A stretch of 64,000 nucleotides of DNA, from NCBI GenBank assembly GCA_014925825.1, contig JACGCK010000187.1, positions 1 to 64,000 of the forward strand, read 5' to 3'. Shown here piece by piece: positions 11,653 to 23,500 of the stretch (position 1 is the first letter of the stretch; each line of letters begins with the position of its first letter). This DNA is from Pholiota molesta. Lineage: Eukaryota > Basidiomycota > Agaricomycetes > Agaricales > Strophariaceae. A program made the position numbers and the translations under genes. Below the pieces are notes generated by a model. The model was not told where the DNA came from. It made no database searches and was given only the letters and a program-made list of their open reading frames with translations.

Positions 11653-12395
11653 TGGGGGACGGATGATGGAGGATTGTTTGGAATCGACCGAAGCGCTCCT
11701 CCCAACCCTTAACTTCTCCAGACTGATTCTATTCAACTTTCTCTCCCTTAAAACCTGCTGGTTATTACAACCCCGGCAACCTGACGGTTCGCCTCGTGCG
11801 TACCAAAAATGCCGAAGGCCGCTGTTTAATTTTGCGCTAGAATAACGGTTCTAGTTGATCTTCGGTACATTCTATCAAATTCCTAACATAGGCATGCGGT
11901 CAGAAACCCATTTTTGGACTCTCTTGTACTCCAGACGCTGGAAAGAATTATAGGAAGTGCGTAAGGAACGCATTATGATATGTTGGAGTTGATAGCTTTC
12001 GGTTAAGTGTGCAGCGCTCCTCCAGAAGTTCGCAGCGATACAGTACGATAGATAACTCCCGTTCTCCCACAAACGCTTGACTAATTTATCACTTTTGACT
12101 CAATGCATTCTGAATGAACTTGCGAATTTTTAAGTCCTGGACCTTGTTAGAAAGCGCCGGGGATCAACAAGGATCATTGTTCGAATGAACCGCGCTCGGG
12201 ACTTTCACAGCAAATTTCTTTCGAGAACAATTTCGCAGTTAGGAGTCACAGAAATGACAGGCTTGAGAATCGGAGACTCCACCTTAAGGACGAGTCATCC
12301 TTCAGTATCTGGTTGGATCAACAATCAGCTTATCAGGATCGCACATAGCGCATCGCGGAGGGACAGGGTCGAACAAATTCAACCATCCAGAGCCG

Positions 12396-12401
12396 ATATA
12401 A
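12396..12401 (+). promoter_or_regulatory. TATA box of family copy D
   Basis: TATAAA 53 nt before the ATG at 12454. It lies in the same sequence context as the copy A promoter (TATAAAGAAGCGAGGGCA). Confidence 0.55.
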
Positions 12402-12453
12402 AGAAGCGAGGGCATGGGAACAACCCTGAAAAACTCATCCCCCAATCCCCTTC

Positions 12454-13978
12454 ATGTCTGCGACCAAACGCAGATTGAACGAACCAGAGGATAAATTGGT
12501 TAACAAGCGCCCTCGAAGCAGGGGCATTCATGCTTGTCTCGAGGGCGGAGAAGACGACGCGTATGGAGACGCGGAGGCGATGGGTGCAGTGAGGACCGAC
12601 GACCCGCGCATCGCGCAACAAGCGCAGGCTACGCTCGCACCCTCGCGCTTGGATTCTCACCAACGCCGATACGAACCTGCGTCTTCGACCTCTGCACCAA
12701 ATTTCGTGTTTGTTGCCCTCGACCAACAGCCAAGTAGTAGTGACCTTGATCGATGTGCAGATAGCACTGCGAGGGCCGGATATCAACGTTCCACCTTAGG
12801 GTGGAACAGCAACACAAATTTAGAATCTGAGCGCGCAATTTTCGCAGGCCGGATGACCACGCATTTCAGCGGAAGCGTCGACTCCCGATGGGACTCGGCG
12901 TGCGCTCTGATGTAAGTTGCATTCTGTTCCACCCTCAGAGCGAAGCTGAACATTCTATAGCGACCGAACGCGGCTAGGAACGTCGGAGGTGAGGTACGTC
13001 AAGTCCAGTGCATTCTCAATACTGTCCTGATTTCTCTCGTAGAATTTCTCGGCTGTACCTGGAGAAAGGTAACCGCGATTCATCAAGCGCTGAGGGCATC
13101 AAGAGCATAGGCAAGGAGCGAGAGGAATCCGCTAGGTGACTGGAATCTGTCACAACTACAAACACTATTAGCCTAATCGCCCTGTTACTTAGTCCCCAGA
13201 GCACCAGTTCTACGCACACGCACCCTACAACATCAGTCCTATTACGATCATCATTGTACTTTGAGGACGCACCCGCTCCAGCAATCGCCAGGTCTCTGCG
13301 CCATCGTAATTTCCAGGATGTGCCGCGGTATGGGGCTCCTACAATTGGAGGAGGTTCGTCGACATCGGAGAGTACGTCCTATCCACTCTGGGGGCTCGAC
13401 AATGACGAGCTTGATGCGTCACTAGATCGTTTGGATGAGTATTTTATAGCAAACCCTCACTTGATATTGACGCCGGCCGACATCGCTGCACTTCCAACGT
13501 CTTTCAATTCGACATTCGGCGCTGTGCAGGCGCCGCCAAATCAGCACAATGGTACTACAGGAGTAACAAGAGGCTACTCACAATCGGTCCATCTCGATAC
13601 CACATCACCATTATCTTTTCCCCCATCTTCATCTTCGCCATCATCTTCGCCACCGTCGTCAGCATTGCCGAAGTCGATGTCTTATCCCATGCATCATGTC
13701 AGTGCACCAATGGGGACAGTATCGGAGGCCACTGCTCTGTGGTTAGTGCGCAACAACCCCTCGCACTTGTATCCAGTTTGCTACACCGGGTATTATCATT
13801 GACGGAGCCGGAGACTCAGCTCTCCATTCTGGTGCTACGGAAAATTCGGGGTCGACATCCTGTAACTGCCGACGAAGTCAATGAATTCGAGACGATGGTA
13901 TACAACGAGACTATGGATGAGCGTTGGCGCGGGCGTCGGCGTCGGCAGCGCAAGCCTCGGCGGCGCGCTCATAATTGA
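12454..13978 (+). pseudogene. Family copy D, one-base deletion in C-terminal domain
   Basis: The start MSATKRRLNEPEDKLVNKRP has the basic pattern of the family. The cassette exon reads STLGWNSNTNLESERAIF then GSVDSRWDS and ends at the donor at 12912. I place the next exons at 12961-12992, 13043-13135 and 13193 onward with agreeing phases. The last exon reads YFEDAPAPAIARSLRH, then a Ser/Pro-rich part, then TALWLVRNNPSHL. At about 13755-13765 one base is missing relative to copy G. The rest of the domain (LVSSLLHRVLSLTEPETQLS, ending in an Arg-rich RRRRQRKPRRRAHN tail) continues in the +1 frame to 13978. As written the product ends at 13802. As in copies A and G, an intron donor follows directly after the downstream stop. 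A sequencing error is possible. Confidence 0.55.
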
Positions 13979-14559
13979 GGTAGTTCCTTTCGACCGTGTG
14001 GGATCATGCATGGAACTTACTATATGAACAGAGCTCAACTTGGAGCGCCCGGAAGCAGAGGAGGTCAAGGGGAAGCCGACGAAGCGGGCGAAGTTTCTGA
14101 AAGATGGGCGTCGAGGACGCAGAGTATACGACGCGGATGGAAAGGTTATCGATGGAATGAGAAGCCCGACCGGCCCGTGATTCAGACGAGTCGTCGTGCA
14201 CCTCTGGTCAGCCTCTCGTATTCGCAGCTCTCAGGGCTTGGTATAGTTTCTTCTCCACTTGTATCATGCATATATTTACTTAATACTAGCACTCAGTACT
14301 CATGAATTATTCTCTGAACTAACTTCTGAATCCAATTATGACATCTCTTTTGATTCGAGAATCAGCAGCACCAAATCCTTAAAAATGCATTCATGGACAT
14401 CGCGCTCATATTGATAGAATATTTTTGTATTTGACCATCCACAAGGCTTGGCACACTCGCACATCGCTCGAGCTCGGCGCTTTCTATCGCGTTTCGTCCT
14501 TGCAGATATACCTACGTCATCGACGCACATATTTAGCTCGCAAATCAGAACCTGATACC

Positions 14560-16745
14560 CTGATACCGTATGAATTCTGAAAGATCTAGCGGCGGTTGGA
14601 TTTCTCGAAGTGACTACGAGAGTAAAAGAACGACATCCGACACCATAGATGAACTCTTGTTCACAGCCGAGGATCAACAAGGGCTCTTATCCGAAAGAAA
14701 TAGTAGCCGGGGTTGTAACGGCGAATGTTTTTCGAGAACGCAGATCGCTGTCAGTTAAAAATCAATCAATGAAACGAGTCTCGGGGATGGGGCGACTCAC
14801 CATCGTAGGAAGGTCGAGCTATTCATGGCAGGTGCAGACCAGACAGATGATCAGGCTGCTAGAATATTGACGGAAAAGCACGCGTATGTAGGAGCCGCCA
14901 GGGCCGCCGGTGCAACACCAGCGCGTTGCGCACCAAGCGCAATCTACGCAAGAACAGGCAAGAACCTCCCGCATGGATTCCGAGAAACGCCAGCCGGAAA
15001 CTACAACACGAACTCCAGGACCGCTTATCGATTTCATCGATGTACAGGAAAGGCCGCAAAAGCAGGAGTTCCACCTGAGGATGGAGAGGCATCCATTTCT
15101 TCCTGATCCGAGAGCCCTCGGGGCTGGTCGCACAACCAGCCACACAGGGGAAACGGCGAGGCCCAATAGACCTCGACACACTCTCCGATGTAAGAAGAAC
15201 CCCATTCCACCCTGAGACAGTCGACTGTCGATGCTGATAGCAACTTCCGAGCCCAACGGGCCTCATTTCCCAAACACATAAGGCAAGCCTTTGTTGTAGT
15301 CGCACGAAAAAAAAATCAGATGAGATTGACGATTACACGAAGCTCAAGATTGAGCTTCCAAGAGGATACGAGAAACGAGACAATGCACAGTGCACGAATC
15401 TCGGAAGCGCCAGGTGAGAGTCCCAGCGCGGAAAGAAGATGCCAGGCTCGAGAACGTCGGCTCGCACCCACAGACGCAGGCCCCAGCCGGCGGCACTTCC
15501 AACGATGGCAGACACTCCGGACATTTCCCAACACGCGCGACGCAGATGTCGTCGTGCACCCGCCAAGCACCCACACAAAATAAAAGTCCATCACGACAAT
15601 TCCATCCCATCGCGTATCCACCACTTTTGCCCTACGCCAGCCCCTAACACCGTGCTGACGCGCCGCCGCGGAAACAACGCGCCAGCGACATACGCGGTTC
15701 TACGCCGACCGCCACGGCGCTTGGGAAGATGCCCAGACCGGCCAAGCAGGTAGCGATTCCCAACCTATGTAGCCACGACGCGCCCCATCCGTGTTTGTTA
15801 TTACCCCATCCAATAACGATGCTCGACGCGCAGCTAGACAGATCCTCGTACAGGGCCTGCACCACATCTACTGATGAAACTGGGCATCAACGTTACGCAA
15901 TGGCAGCGAGGGAAGGAGATGCTATACGAACAATGGGGCGCTCGCAGCTGGACGCACTGCTCAAGCACGACCGCCAGGGGTAGAGACCGCTCGCCAGCAT
16001 GAAGGCACATCGCGGCCTACTACTTTAGACAAGCAACAACGCAGAGGACCGACTCGCAAGCAAGGCACCTACGTCGTCGCGCAGATAAGGCAGGGACGCG
16101 GCGGGCGAGCATGCTGCTGCATGAAGAGGCTCGCTACCCAGGGACGGAAGGAGTGGATCGGGCAATGATCATCGTGGCAATGGTACGTACCTCCGGCGCG
16201 CGGTTCCAGATGTCAAGCTTGGGTGGCGGATCCAGTGCTGCTCATCGATTGCGTCTGCAGTATGGGCCATCGAATGCAGCCATCGAGATTGAGACTGGGC
16301 CTGCTTATAGAGGATAGAAGGGTGTTGAGTCAATAAACCAATATCATGCATAAAAACAGGCGACGAGCCCAGGCGTGAGCTCGAGTCGTCTGCGTAAGAA
16401 TCTCTCAGCTTGTCCTTTGCTGGCGTGATGGCATTGCGGATATGACATGTACACATTTCGCATGCGAGAGAGTGGGGGAATAGAAACATTGGCGCCGACA
16501 TGGTGAGGCGCAGGCGGTCGCTATCGAATATGAGCCGGGGACAAATGTGGGGGCGGGATCTTGTCGGGTAGCGGGACCCTCCAGCAACGGCTGGAGTCTC
16601 TCGCTTGAAGATCCAATCGAGCACAGCACGAACCATCGTTTGGAGTTCGTATCGCGTTCGCTAGAGGGTGGAATGTGGCAACAATCCGGTGAGGGCAACT
16701 TTGGGCACCAGAGAGAGAGGCAGGCGGCGTTGACGGTTACAATCG
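14560..16745 (+). pseudogene. Family copy E (dispersed duplicate of F)
   Basis: This block repeats at 25858-28045 (copy F) in the same orientation with small indels throughout. It begins at a stretch containing AAAGATCTAGCGGCGGTTG. It passes the cassette at 15069-15213 (left arm degenerate, right arm TTCCACCCT intact), a segment reading MRLTITRSSRLSFQEDTRNE (15320), and ends near CAATCGGAGTTTG at 16740. Relative to copies A to D the cassette has lost bases after the SE codons, so the family reading frame is broken there. Several short open stretches remain but none can be joined with confidence. The C-terminal WLVR domain was not found. Confidence 0.5.
16356..16388 (+). repeat. Dispersed 33-35 bp motif, copy 1 of 4
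   Basis: ACAGGCGACGAGCCCAGGCG, followed by TGAGCTCGAGTCG. The same motif is at 27798-27836 (plus), 19384-19415 (minus) and 62743-62777 (minus). Flanking sequence is partly shared as well. Confidence 0.6.
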
Positions 16746-16879
16746 GAGTTTGAAATTCATATTTGCTGACTGACGCCGCAACGGCTCATTCAACGTTTCC
16801 AGCATTCCCCTGTTACGTCTAACTTTGCACTGTCATTGAAATCTTGCTGACGTTGTATTCCAATTCGCGCAGCTCTGGT

Positions 16880-17100
16880 CGGCCTTGCACTCCATCTTTC
16901 TCAAGATCAAGCAGGAGAAACGCGTCACACGGACATGCGCAAGGCATGCGTCACCTACTTGCGTCTTAATAGAGGCGCTCAAGACGCGCTCAATGATGCT
17001 CATCAATACCCGCGAGTCTCGACCTTGAATCCACCCGCATGTCCGAAGGCTGAGCGCTTTCTTCAGCTCACTGCTCAGTGGGCTCACGGAGATGAACACT
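16880..17100 (+). pseudogene. Short degenerate copy of Sec2-gene exon 1
   Basis: CTCCATCTTTCTCAAG (16892 onward) and later pieces around ATGCTCATCAATACCCG and CAGCTCACTGCTCAG follow, in order, sequences of the Sec2-domain gene at 37.0-37.2 kb. The intron of that gene appears to be missing or diverged here. Many indels break the frame. The match is patchy and I judged it by eye. Confidence 0.3.
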
Positions 17101-17276
17101 GATAAAGACCTTCAACTACGCATAGCGAACTTTCCTGGATTCCAAAGCCGGGCTGCAGCAACGCGACAATGATTCCTACTACGCATACACGCTGTACTTG
17201 GGTTAACGTTAGTTTGACTAGTATGGTGGCCTCATGGCCAACACATGCCACTGCCTGAGAGGAGCATGCCAGCCGC

Positions 17277-18480
17277 ATGTGCAAAGGTGTGCAGTGTGCA
17301 CCTGCTGCTGCCGTTGCCAGCTCATCCTACTCCCCGCAACCAACACCTACACCCCAAACGACCCCAACGCGGCTCGATCGTCCTACTCAAACTCATCGTG
17401 ACTTATTATCGCTTTTAAACATCGTGATTCTGCTAGTGAACTCGACTCGATGGTTCAAGAAGGTGAGAGTCCGCAGAAAAAGGGAGCTGTCATCGATTAG
17501 AGCTGACCACCATGTAGGAAAGGACCTCTTGAAGAAACACGTCTCCGCGGGAGCGTTGCACAACTCGGGCGAACGCCGCGACTACCCAAGGCGCCACCCC
17601 GAAACTCGGGTGCAGCTCGTGGACGATATAAAGAACTGGCTTGACGCCGTCGACGACCCGCAATTGGTGTTATACCTGAAAGGCTCTGCTGGACTTGGGA
17701 AGTCCGTGATCGCAGAGGCCATCGCCACTCTATGTCTCCAAAAAGGTCGCCTGTTGGGGGCGTTCTTCGTCTCGGGGAGTGCGACCGAGGAATCTGGCCG
17801 GAACGACGAGATGCGGGTGGTACCTACACTCGCCTACCAGATGGCGCGGAATATTCCCATGTTTACCAGCCACATCACGGATGCCGTCGAAAGTAACCCC
17901 TTCGTTTTCGACATGGATATCGCCGCACAGGTTGAGGAACTCATCCTCGGCCCTCTCTCCGTCAGATCGGACGAAATGTCGACTTCGACACCTCCCATGC
18001 TTTTCATCCTCGACGCCCTTGACGAGGTTCCAGATAAAGCAGCTCAGAAGCGGATCGTAGAAGCGTTTTGCATGGCCATGGAACGGATGCCGCGTCATAT
18101 TCCTTTCAAATTATTCATCACCAGCCGCCCGGACCCCACTATCCATTCTGCCTTGATGGCAGCTGGGATAGCGCCTCTCATACATACAATATCTCTGAGC
18201 GATTATCCCGCACATGGTGACATTCGCACTTTCTTCGTCGAACGCTTCAGAGATCTCAGGCGCACCCATCCTTCTCCCGATATATTTCCTCCAATCTGGC
18301 CGACGGAAGATACCATCGATGAACTTGTCAAGCGATCGTCTGGCCAGTTCCTCTACGCTGCTCAAGTCTTCAACTATATCCAAGCCGATGATGCTGATCC
18401 TACTCAGCGCTTACAGGCATTTCTTGCATGGAATCCATTTTCGGATTTTCGTAATCATCTGTGTTATGCGCTTACTATAA
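17277..18480 (+). pseudogene. NACHT-type NTPase fragment (STAND family)
   Basis: NACHT NTPases are the regulated ATPase cores of fungal NLR-like proteins, some acting in non-self recognition. The Walker A motif is GSAGLGKS, preceded by LVLYLKG. The Walker B motif is LFILDALDEV, and FKLFITSRPDPTIHS is the typical sensor stretch after it. An intron (about 17463-17518, donor GTGAGA, acceptor TGTAG) precedes the conserved part, so the first exon is poorly defined. The protein is cut off at FLAWNPFSDFRNHL, where family members continue into a helical region and repeats. After about 18450 the sequence changes to AT-rich tracts, a poly-T run and unrelated repeats. No N-terminal effector domain or C-terminal repeat domain is present. 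I infer truncation by rearrangement or insertion at about 18.45 kb. Confidence 0.7.
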
Positions 18481-18639
18481 ATAGTCAACATTATGTCATC
18501 TATCTACTGCCCCTTTTTTTTTTTTTAGATCTGAATAGACATGTAAGTGGTTGGTTGGCACCGCCTGGCACCGCCGCACGGTGGTGATATGTAATCAATC
18601 AATATCGAGATCGTACTTTCGCGTTATAGGTCTTAGGAC

Positions 18640-18900
18640 AACTGTTGTGAATTGATGGCGATTCAAACTCCGACTGTGAACTGTGAATCGCGCGCGGCCG
18701 CGCCAAAATGGACGCGTTCCCACGCTCAGACTTCGCCATCGATTCACAAGTTTTTGGCGGATGGGAACGAAATTCACAACTTGTCACGCTCGCGTTCACA
18801 AGTTTTGAGGGCCAATTCACAACTTGGTTCACAAGTTTTTTGCGGCATTTGGCGGGCAAATGGCGAAGTCGACGTCGACTTCGCCATTCACACGCTCTAC
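18640..18900. repeat. Cluster of TTCACAA/TTGTGAA motifs
   Basis: Within about 260 bp the heptamer TTCACAA or its reverse complement, or near variants, occurs repeatedly in both orientations (for example TTCACAACTTG and GGTTCACAAGTTTT). A palindrome GAAGTCGACGTCGACTTC follows. The same motifs reappear at 24400-24490, beyond the other end of the Crypton-like gene. Confidence 0.5.
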
Positions 18901-19383
18901 TTCGCCAGCGCGTGCCCCCGCGTCACAAACCGGGCACGCTGTGACTTGCTCTCGCGTAACACGGCGAAACGGCGCGGCTGCGTCATAGCGTGCGTGGGCG
19001 CCTAAATCTCGTGTCAAGTATCGCGTTTGCCGCATGCAAGCTCGCGCTCTCTCACGCTGCGCTTCTCCCGCCGCCTTCTTTCCGAGGAGCTCGGTCGCAG
19101 CGTTGGCTTTCCTTTTCCTTTCTTCCCTCCCTTCCCTTCCACCTCCTCGTCCAGCGCGCCTCGCCTCTCCCCGTACTTGCCGCCGTTTTTCTTCGTACCA
19201 CCACGCCATATTGCCGCTGCACCATGCTTTCATTGTCCCGCCCTTGACTTTGCGTCGGGCGTTTCGCCGTCGACTTCGCGTCCGGCCTCCTCGTGGACGA
19301 CCATAAACAATGCGTCGTGAATTCAAATCAGTTCATTAGCAGCTAAATAATAGACAAGTGAGTCTCTTTCATAATATACGGGC

Positions 19384-19415
19384 GGCTTGAGCTCAGGCCT
19401 GGCTCGTCGCCTGTG
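19384..19415 (-). repeat. Dispersed 33-35 bp motif, copy 2 of 4
   Basis: Minus-strand copy of the motif first described at 16356, with two small differences, again next to a GACTCACTTG-like sequence. Confidence 0.55.
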
Positions 19416-19459
19416 CTTGATGCGCTATCCGTTTAACTAACCAGCTTTTTTATTCTTAG

Positions 19460-20320
19460 TACCTCGTTGCTAGTGTGCAACCACCGTTCCAATCGCCACC
19501 ATCGAGCTCTCTAGCGCGCAGCCACCACCATCGCCATCGAATGTGCCGCAACCGTCAAGCCTTCCAACCGCCGCCATAGAGCTCTGGCGCGCAGCCACCA
19601 CCGCATCGCCATTGAACTTGCCAGCCTTGCAGCCTCCAAACCTGCCGACGTTGCAGCCGCCGTCATCGAGCCTGCTACGTACGACATCGAGCAACCGACA
19701 TCGAGCCTCGGAGCCGCCGCCATCGAGCTTGTGCGAACATGACCGCCGCTTCGTCGAGCTCGAGCCTGCTCGGAGCCACCGCCATCACAGAGCGCCTCAC
19801 AAGTGCATCATCGACAAGTGGAGGGTGGCCGAACATTGAGCGCTGGCCCAGCTCGACATCTCTCCAACAAGTAGCCGCCGTCACGGTCCAGTGTCGCCGC
19901 CGCCAATCCCTACGACAAGTACGACGGCCCCGTCGCCACCGCTAGGTGGGCAGCCTTTATCGGCGTCGAGTGCTGGCCGCCAACTCGATGCACTCAAGGC
20001 CGCGGCGCGAGTACCAGGGTCGCCTCGCAGCGTGACGAGCGTAAGGACCGGGCAGCTTTAGCCCTGCTCGTTCGAAGAGCCCAGCTGCTAGGAGGGTGTC
20101 GACGCGTCGTCCACTTGCTTGGAGGCGCATCGAGCTTTCGAGCTTTCGAGCTCGCCGTCGCTGCCCGTTGGGCCATCGAGCTTGCTCGCACCGGCCGTCG
20201 ATGTCGCAGCCAAGTCGCAGCTGCTGTCGAGGGCTCACAGCCGCCCACCGTCACCGGGGCCGCCTCGTCGAGCACCAATGCGACAAACGCGAGGCCATTG
20301 CTCGCAGCTGCCGCGAACTA
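19460..20320. repeat. Low-complexity TCGAGC-rich stretch
   Basis: About 860 bp built from imperfect, irregular repeats of a unit like GCCACCGCCATCGAGCTC. Long open frames exist on both strands at once, because the repeat lacks stops in several phases. I do not regard any of them as a gene. It lies between the truncated NACHT gene and the 3' end of the Crypton-like gene. Confidence 0.5.
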
Positions 20321-20351
20321 AGATAGATTTTGTAGATACTGACATGTCTGG

Positions 20352-20507
20352 TAGATATCATAATAAATTTTATTAACAAACTATGATAAAGTGTCGGTTT
20401 TAGGGATAAGAACTATTAAGAAGATTCAGTAGATATCACAATAAATTTTATTAACAAACTATGATAAAGTGTCGGTTTTAGGGATAAGAACTATTAAGAA
20501 GATTCAG
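20352..20507. repeat. Two tandem 78-bp units
   Basis: The unit beginning TAGATATCAYAATAAATTTT is present twice, 20352-20429 and 20430-20507, with a single difference. It lies 45 bp beyond the stop codon of the Crypton-like gene. Confidence 0.9.
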
Positions 20508-20551
20508 TAGTTTATATATTTAAAAAAATGTGTATGTCCTGGTGAACTACA

Positions 20552-23500
20552 CTATTTCTGTGCTTCTTCCTCTCTAGATCTCTTTTTTTCTTGAAGTGAT
20601 TGATGAAGCTGGTTGAGGCTTCTTGTACCCCGGAGTCCTTCGAAATGTGCGACGGCCTCGATAGAGCTGCTTCCGGTTGCTTCTAAGGCCCGAATGCGCG
20701 AAACAAAGAAATAAAAGTTACCCCAAATCTTTCGAACCTTGAGACCAAGTTAAATACTTAATTGGATGTTTACGAGCAAGAAAATACACTCACCCTGTCA
20801 TTCTTGTGGGGCCTCCATGCTGCGTACTTTCCTTTGTTTGTCTCCTGATTCTTCAGCGTGCCCCAGCGAGCTTCAATGAGTCGAAGGGCTGGAAGACGTC
20901 CGACACCCTCAACAAAACTTCCTTCATCCCAAGCCTGCCAAAGATCCCCCATATTGTTGTAATCTCCGAGGTTTTTGGGCGCATAAACTTCCCATAATGC
21001 GACAGGATTCACCACTCTTTCAAATATATGTTGCCATGTACTGTTGTAGAAGCTAGGAAATTCGGAGTCGTGAAATGCGGTAGGCGGTGGGAGAATCGGG
21101 TCATGGAGAATTTGGACAGATTCCTGGCCATACAACAAGTTGGGGGGCGTCAAACGGAGAACGTGGTATATCTTTCCTGTCTTCTGAATTGCGACCGGTA
21201 TAATCTTTGAACCACCATTGAGATGTGGCTGAGGCGGGCTTGGAGTTGGGTTGGGCGCTAAAGTTCGTTCATATGATGGGCGAGGAGGAGTTGTTGGGGG
21301 AACAAAGGATGCAAAAGAGGATATATTTATTAGATGGTTGGGGAGAAGCATTATCATGGGTGTCGAGTTGCATCGGAGAAGATGATGGGCCAGCGCCGGG
21401 AGTGGAAATGGGTAGCTGACTCTGATGCGATGTCTTGGGGCGCTTCGAAGGCGAAAATATCTCTGTGCGTCGAGAAAGAACTTCATGCATATTTGATGAA
21501 AGCTTCTGTAAGTCGTTGATTTGTGTTGATAACCTGGTGAATGCATTGCGAGTGGATGTTTCATGAAATTCCTGGCTAACAGTGGAAATAGAAGCCTGGA
21601 CATCGGCTTCAGCTTGAAGAAGCTCTTTCCAGTTTGCGAGAAAGGTCTGAGCCTCGGGAACATCATGCAAAATATGCAGACGCTTGACAATCAATGTCCC
21701 CGGATAGGCGTCATTAATTGCAGCGATTGTCTTAATAAAACTCATAAATAAGTTAAACCGATAGTCAGAAGGAGTTAAGAGTACACACCCGCCAAAAGAA
21801 AGGTCGCAAAAATTGAAGCAGGTTAAGAAAACTGAAGGTCGCCGGGTTTGAATGACCTTCATTTCGAAGACGGGTAATTATCGTCTCGCAAAAAGGAAAT
21901 ATGTGTTTCTGAAGGTTTTCAGGTACCTCAACACGCGCCCATGGTACATGATATGTCTCGCCAACAGGAAATCCTGCAAGTGCAATAACAGCCTATAATA
22001 TAAGGTGAATTTCATCATAAATATAGCATCTGTAGAATTATACTCACTGCTTTTGGTATTTTTGCGGCGTAAACTTCACGCCTTGTATTTCCTTCCCAAT
22101 GCCCAATGGCGTCAACTTGATCAGCTGGAACACTACAGGCAAAGGTTAGAACATGAATATAAAAGATAAAATAAAACATTGTACATACCCCATTTCTTCC
22201 ATAATTGCAGGAATGGTGCGACGAGCAAGATGCGCTTTCTTGCTTGATGTAATGCTGGTCTGATCAAGAAAGACTTTGTACATGCGGCCTACAGCATCAC
22301 CAGTGCTTGGCTGGTCAACTGTCTTTCCAAACAATACACGAACCTATGTAAAAATTAGTTAGAGTATATATTACCATGCTGAATATTAAAATTACCTGAC
22401 GCCAAGTCTGCGGATGCGACCATTCCCATGTCGGAATGCGACGAACTAGATCTTCTTGGTCGAACATAAAGTGCAGTATTATTGCGAGGGCGCCTACTGG
22501 ACAGCGAAGGGGATCTTTATGAGGAAGAACAAAGCTATGAGCTGGTTCTGTTTTCTTATTAATTGATATTAGCTCAAGTATATTTGCAGTGTTGAAAAAT
22601 ATTATACTTACTCCAGGAGACTGTCTTGGTCTCATAATGAAGGGCCAAGACACCAGGAATATTTTGTATAATCGGAGAAACACTCCCATCCTGTAGTGAT
22701 ATTCTGGTACCCGTAGTGTGTATGGATGAATGCATGCCATAGGGAGTGAAACAAGCTCGTCACTCCAGTTCAACATTGAACACTGCCATGTCCATGCAAA
22801 GTGTGCCTTTATAACAGAAGGAACTAAACATGTATGATAGTTAGCGAATTTATTGTGTGCAGAATTTTTTTTCCAACCCACGTTGAGATAAATGTTGCAT
22901 AATTGCGTCAGTAATCTCGCCAAATTGATCTGGTCGAAGCTCAGAGTCGAGAACTGTCCCTTTTGTGACATCGAAGTCTTCATTCCTTGGAGACAAAAAA
23001 AAGGTCAGAACAGCGTCATGGAACATTGATTTAAATTGAACATGCTTACTCCAACCGTAATCGCTGAGACTGTATCATAACTGCCTTGAAGAAATCATCC
23101 ATACGCGAAGTTTTGGCAGGCTGAGTTACTTTCAACTCCAGGTTCTCATCTTCTTGACGTCGGCGAACTCTTCCCAGCATTGTCAACGTCTTCTTGAGTG
23201 ATGCCTGTACATTAAATCAGGGCTAGAATAAATAAAATTCCCACAAATTAAATAAAGTACATACAGGAGATAGACGTGCAGTTGTAGCTTTACTAGTCCC
23301 ATCTGTATTAAATAGCTGTCGGCTTGCCTCTCGCTTTAGATACATAATCTGGTGATGGGCATCGACAATATGATCTGGTATTTCACCAGATTCAATGGCC
23401 GTGGAGACCCAGGACTATTATTTCTCAGTCAAAACTAGAGTACATAGTTGAATAGAAATTAATTTCTTACCCTCCAAAGCTTGAGAACTGAATTTTCTGT

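Noticed and set aside
19034..20326. Multiple overlapping open frames of 70-100 codons on both strands
   Set aside because: They arise from the low-complexity TCGAGC-type repeat and GC-rich, stop-poor sequence; no motif or consistent codon bias.
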